Below are positions 13,205 to 16,485 of a DNA stretch of 16,485 bases, piece after piece. The stretch's first letter is position 1. Every line of letters begins with the position of its first letter. The DNA is taken from NCBI GenBank assembly GCA_013214365.1, contig JABSPI010000006.1, forward strand, positions 1 through 16,485, written 5' to 3'. Source of the stretch: Erythrobacter sp. (GTDB lineage Bacteria > Pseudomonadota > Alphaproteobacteria > Sphingomonadales > Sphingomonadaceae). The position numbers and the translations under genes are program-made. The notes beneath the pieces were generated by a model that was not told the origin of the DNA, did not search any database, and worked only from the letters and a program-made list of their open reading frames with translations.

Positions 13205-14947
13205 GTGACACCGTACACACCCCCCACTCAGGACCAGCTGCTCGCCATTCGCGTGAATGCAGGGATTGAAGAGTTGTCTGCGTCTGAAAAGTTCGCGCAT
13301 GCCGAACCCGACCTGGTCGAGGCGATTGTGGATGGGGTGGGCCAATTTGCTGCGGGCGAATTTGCCCCGCTCAACCGCGCAGGCGATCTGGAGGGTGCCA
13401 AGCTTGAAAACGGTGTGGTGCGCCTGCCTGACGGGTTCAAACAGGCCTATGACGCCTATGTCGAGCAGGGGTGGAACTCGATTGCCAGCACCACCGATTA
13501 TGGCGGGCAAGGCCTGCCCTTCACCCTGTCGTGCAATGTGCTCGAAAATCTGGGCGCGGCCAATATGGCCTTCAACCTGCTGCCGATGCTGTCCGTGGGC
13601 GCGATCGAAGCGCTCGAACATCACGGGAGCAAGGACCAGCAGGCCAAATATCTGCCCAACCTGATCAGCGGCAAATGGTCGGGGACGATGAACCTAACCG
13701 AGCCGGCCGCCGGCAGCGATGTGGGCGCGCTGCGCTCCACCGCGGAACCCATCACCGAGGGCGAGCACGCCGGCAAATACCGCATTGCCGGGCAAAAGAT
13801 CTACATCACCTGGGGCGATCACACGCTGGCTGATAACATCATCCATCTGGTGCTCGCACGCTTGCCCGGCGCGCCGGAGGGGTCGCGCGGGATCTCGTTG
13901 TTTGTGGTGCCCAAATATCACGTCAATGCCGATGGATCGCTGGGCCCGCACAATGATCTGCGCCCGGTCAGCCTTGAACACAAGCTCGGCATCAATGCCT
14001 CGCCCACTTGCGTGATGAGCTATGGCGATAATGGCGAATGTATTGGTGAATTGGTCGGCGCGGAAAATCGCGGATTGATGGCGATGTTCACCATGATGAA
14101 CAATGCCCGGATCAATGTCGGCAACCAAGGGACCCAGATCGCCGAACGCGCGACCCAGCAAGCGCTCGCTTATGCCAGCGACCGGGTGCAATCCGCGCGC
14201 GCGGGATCGCCGGACAAAAACCCTGTCGCAATTATCGAACACCCCGATGTGCGGCGGATGTTGTGGCGGATGAAGGCTTTGACCGAGGGGACACGCGCGC
14301 TGCTCTATTATTGCGCAGGGCAAGTGGACCGGGGCACGATTGGCGATGATGCAGCGGGCCTGCGCGCCGAGATCCTCGTGCCGCTGCTCAAAGCGTGGGG
14401 CACCGATGTCGGGGTCGAGGTGGCCGGTATCGGGATCCAGATCCATGGCGGTATGGGTTTTGTCGAAGAAACCGGCGCGGCCCAACACTGGCGTGATGCG
14501 CGCATTGCCCCGATCTATGAGGGGACCAATGGAATTCAGGCGGCCGATCTGGTCACCCGCAAGCTGGGCCTCGAAGGCGGCGAGGCGATGATCGCGCTGT
14601 TTGACGATATCGTGCGCGATGCAGGCGAGGAAGCCGGGCTTGCCGCGCTCGCCACCGATTGCGCCCATATTGCCCGGTGGATGCGCGATGAGGCGAGCCT
14701 TGATGACCGGCTTGCCGGCAGCGTGCCGTTTTGCACCATGGCCGCGGTCGCGGTCGCAGGCTGGCAAATGATGCGGCAAGCCCAGGCGGTGGCCGCCGGC
14801 GCTGCTCCGGCTTTGGCTGAGACCAAGCCGGTTTCCACCCGCTTCTTCCTCGACCGCATTGTCCCCGAAGCCGCCGGCCTCAAAGCCAGCGCGATCGCCG
14901 GTGCAGACCTGCTCTATGCGCTGCCTTCGGAACGGCTTGCGGGGTAA
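13205..14947 (+). CDS. Acyl-CoA dehydrogenase, large (DmdC/FadE-like) type
   Basis: This 580-residue flavoenzyme oxidises an acyl-CoA to the 2,3-enoyl-CoA and passes electrons to an electron-transfer flavoprotein. Conserved blocks are TMNLTEPAAGSDVG near 161-174 (flavin and substrate binding), ENRGLMAMFTMMNNARINVGNQG in the middle, and QIHGGMGFVEETGAAQHWRDARIAPIYEGTNGIQ. E439 in that last block is the likely catalytic base. The length, with an extra C-terminal domain, places it with the ~590-residue group that includes the methylmercaptopropionyl-CoA dehydrogenase DmdC; the substrate cannot be told from sequence alone. The GTG at 13205 (MTPYTPPTQDQ) is chosen because AGACAGGA precedes it and homologues start with similar residues; the open frame upstream to 13118 is not family-like. 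The DUF815 gene starts 5 nt after its stop. Confidence 0.93.
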   Translation: MTPYTPPTQDQLLAIRVNAGIEELSASEKFAHAEPDLVEAIVDGVGQFAAGEFAPLNRAGDLEGAKLENGVVRLPDGFKQAYDAYVEQGWNSIASTTDYGGQGLPFTLSCNVLENLGAANMAFNLLPMLSVGAIEALEHHGSKDQQAKYLPNLISGKWSGTMNLTEPAAGSDVGALRSTAEPITEGEHAGKYRIAGQKIYITWGDHTLADNIIHLVLARLPGAPEGSRGISLFVVPKYHVNADGSLGPHNDLRPVSLEHKLGINASPTCVMSYGDNGECIGELVGAENRGLMAMFTMMNNARINVGNQGTQIAERATQQALAYASDRVQSARAGSPDKNPVAIIEHPDVRRMLWRMKALTEGTRALLYYCAGQVDRGTIGDDAAGLRAEILVPLLKAWGTDVGVEVAGIGIQIHGGMGFVEETGAAQHWRDARIAPIYEGTNGIQAADLVTRKLGLEGGEAMIALFDDIVRDAGEEAGLAALATDCAHIARWMRDEASLDDRLAGSVPFCTMAAVAVAGWQMMRQAQAVAAGAAPALAETKPVSTRFFLDRIVPEAAGLKASAIAGADLLYALPSERLAG

Positions 14948-14952
14948 ACCCG

Positions 14953-15795
14953 ATGGGCCAGCCGCCAGCCGACGCAATTGAGGGCAGCCTTGCGCGCATT
15001 GCGGCGGCGTTGGAACGGATCGCGCCGCCGGCACGCGCAGCCGTCGATTGGTTGGCGCATCCCGCTTATGTGTGGCAGGGCCAAGGGCGCGCGCGAGAAT
15101 TGCCCGAGTTTGAGGCCATGCCGCTCGCACAATTGCGCGGAATTGAGGCGCAGAAACGCGCGCTCAGCGACAATCTCGAACGGCTCGCTATGGGCGCAGC
15201 GGCGCATGACGCATTGTTATGGGGCGCGAGGGGAATGGGCAAATCGGCTCTGGTGCGCGCCTGTGCCCACCATGTCCAAACGCGTCATCGCGGCGCGCTC
15301 GGTTTGGTCCAGATACATGCAGAAGCGCTTGATGATGTCCCGGCTTTGATCGCGGAGCTGCGCGATATACGGCGCGCCTTCCTTTTGTTCGTCGATGATC
15401 TGGGTTTCAGCCAGGCCGAGGCGCAAAATATGCTGGCTCTCAGAAGCCTGCTCGACGGGTCAATCGCCGCCCGGCCTGCGCATATACGATTGGTGGTCAC
15501 ATCCAATCGGCGGGCCATCATCGCCCGCGAGGCGCAGGACAACGCCCCCTTGCACGAGCGCGATGAACGCGACAATGCGCTCGCGCTGGCCGATCGGTTT
15601 GGTCTGACCCTCGGTTTCCACCCGTGCGAACGGGCGACCTATCTCGAAATCCTTGCCACTTACACCGATCCACTCGGCCTGACGGTCGATGAGGAAGAGG
15701 CGCTGGCATGGGCGATCGCGCGCGGCAACCGCTCCGGTCGGACCGCCTATCAATTTGCCTGCGAGCTGGCCGGGCGCGCGGGTCTTGCGCTTTAG
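14953..15795 (+). CDS. DUF815 family AAA-type ATPase
   Basis: This 280-residue protein belongs to the DUF815 P-loop ATPase family. The Walker A motif is GARGMGKS (91-98) and the Walker B motif is FLLFVDD (143-149), followed by GFSQAEAQNMLALRSLLDGSIAARP, a family hallmark, and a VVTSNRR sensor-like strand. The segment ERDERDNALALADRFGLTLGFHP also matches. Its work is not known experimentally as far as I can state; the fold suggests an ATP-driven remodelling or loader-type activity. The ATG at 14953 lies 5 nt after the acyl-CoA dehydrogenase stop, so the two genes are probably cotranscribed, though no functional link is evident. It converges with the sugar dehydrogenase gene, with 6 nt between the stops. 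Confidence 0.92.
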   Translation: MGQPPADAIEGSLARIAAALERIAPPARAAVDWLAHPAYVWQGQGRARELPEFEAMPLAQLRGIEAQKRALSDNLERLAMGAAAHDALLWGARGMGKSALVRACAHHVQTRHRGALGLVQIHAEALDDVPALIAELRDIRRAFLLFVDDLGFSQAEAQNMLALRSLLDGSIAARPAHIRLVVTSNRRAIIAREAQDNAPLHERDERDNALALADRFGLTLGFHPCERATYLEILATYTDPLGLTVDEEEALAWAIARGNRSGRTAYQFACELAGRAGLAL

Positions 15796-15801
15796 ATCCA
15801 A

Positions 15802-16485
15802 TCAATCCGCGGCCGAGCGGCGCAAATAATCCTCTTCAAAACTGGCACGCGGATCGACCAATTCATCCGACGGGCGCAAAGGCTCGCCGCGCAATCTTTC
15901 GATTGCTGCACCCGGCTGCGCCTCGGGCGCCAAAGTGCGCCAGATAATCCCAGCCGTATCGTCAGAGACAAGCAGAGCGCCATCATCTGCCCATTCGACC
16001 CAGGTCGGACGGCCTTTGGTGGTGCCATCCGCATTGAGAAATCCGCTCAGAACCGGAACCGGCAAACCGGTTGGCTTGCCGTGTTCGTCAAACGCGACAT
16101 AGACCACATCATAGCCAGAGGGAGGTTTGCGGTTCCACGACCCGTGGCGGGCTACAAACGCACCGCCGGCGAAACCTTCGCCCATTCGGTGGCCGCCTTT
16201 GGTGAAAACCAAACCCAGCCCCGCAACATGCGGGCCCAGCGCAAATTCAGGTTTGCGGGTGTATTCGATCAAGAAACGCGGGCGCGGCGCATCGACGCGG
16301 CGATCGACATTGTCGCCATAATACACCCACGGCCAGCCATATTGCGCACCGATCGGAACATTGGTGAGATAGTCGGGGACCAGATCCGAACCCAGCATGT
16401 CGCGTTCATTCACCGTGGTCCACAACTCACCCGACCATGGGCTGAAATCGAGCCCGTTGGGATTGCGCAGGCCCACGCCAAACGG
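15802..16485 (-). CDS. PQQ-dependent sugar dehydrogenase, C-terminal part
   Basis: The 227 C-terminal residues of a six-bladed beta-propeller oxidoreductase are visible; the N-terminus and any signal peptide lie beyond the right edge. Segments GLRNPNGLDFSPWSGELWTTVNERD, PIGAQYGWPWVYYG, HVAGLGLVFTKG, ARHGSWNRKPPSGYDVVYVAF and GRPTWVEWADDGALLVSDDTAG follow the L-sorbosone/glucose dehydrogenase-like family. Members oxidise sugars in the periplasm with pyrroloquinoline quinone and calcium; the actual substrate is unknown, and some relatives may not be sugar enzymes. The stop is a TGA at 15802-15804, and the tail after GIIWRTLAPE is a charged stretch of about 45 residues. Confidence 0.9.
   Translation of the reverse strand, partial: PFGVGLRNPNGLDFSPWSGELWTTVNERDMLGSDLVPDYLTNVPIGAQYGWPWVYYGDNVDRRVDAPRPRFLIEYTRKPEFALGPHVAGLGLVFTKGGHRMGEGFAGGAFVARHGSWNRKPPSGYDVVYVAFDEHGKPTGLPVPVLSGFLNADGTTKGRPTWVEWADDGALLVSDDTAGIIWRTLAPEAQPGAAIERLRGEPLRPSDELVDPRASFEEDYLRRSAAD

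Noticed and set aside
13694..15130. 478-codon minus-strand open frame opposite the acyl-CoA dehydrogenase and DUF815 genes
   Set aside because: It spans two well-supported genes on the other strand, lacks recognisable motifs, and has the His/Arg/Pro-rich composition typical of antisense frames.
1..16485. Search by eye for CRISPR arrays, tRNA or rRNA genes, insertion sequences and phage genes
   Set aside because: No regularly spaced repeats, cloverleaf sequences, transposases or phage proteins were seen. All long stretches are covered by recognisable chromosomal genes.

Overview
The window looks like ordinary chromosomal DNA from a GC-rich alphaproteobacterium, most likely order Sphingomonadales and probably Erythrobacteraceae or a close relative. 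This is inferred from the look of the proteins (CarD, the 7Fe ferredoxin, the Suv3-like helicase, GIN-domain lipoprotein, magnesium-type HemB) and from dense packing with many short overlaps. No phage, insertion sequence, CRISPR array, tRNA or rRNA was recognised.

Left part (1-5540). The 3' end of an ATP-dependent DNA ligase gene is followed by a DUF1993 gene. A leftward block comes next: an M23 envelope peptidase, hemB, two tandem GNAT acetyltransferases of identical length, and a gamma-carbonic anhydrase-like protein. hemB and the two GNAT genes overlap by 8 bp at each junction, so they are probably translated as a coupled unit. HemB carries the metal site of the magnesium class, not the zinc class.

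Middle part (5541-10786). A rightward block holds a Suv3-like RNA helicase with a basic tail, an Hsp15-like S4 RNA-binding protein and ferredoxin FdxA. It meets a leftward Sel1-repeat secreted protein. That gene diverges from carD, the global RNA polymerase-binding regulator. The intergenic region between them contains a perfect TATAAT and an AT-rich set of nested inverted repeats. carD ends with a strong intrinsic terminator.

Right part (10787-16485). A GIN-domain (DUF2807) lipoprotein gene sits behind an 18-bp perfect dyad that looks like a repressor operator. It is followed by a small Cys-pair lipoprotein whose start region lies inside a 79-nt nested inverted repeat. A Sua5/TsaC gene for tRNA threonylcarbamoyladenosine synthesis is convergent to these and divergent from a large acyl-CoA dehydrogenase gene. 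A DUF815 AAA-type ATPase gene follows closely, and the window ends in the C-terminal part of a PQQ-dependent sugar dehydrogenase on the minus strand.

No obviously new multi-gene defence or mobile system is present. The most interesting signals are non-coding: the 79-nt structure over the lipoprotein start, the operator-like dyad before the GIN gene, and the dyad cluster upstream of carD. Small in-frame tandem repeats in tsaC and the GIN gene may mark recent sequence change.
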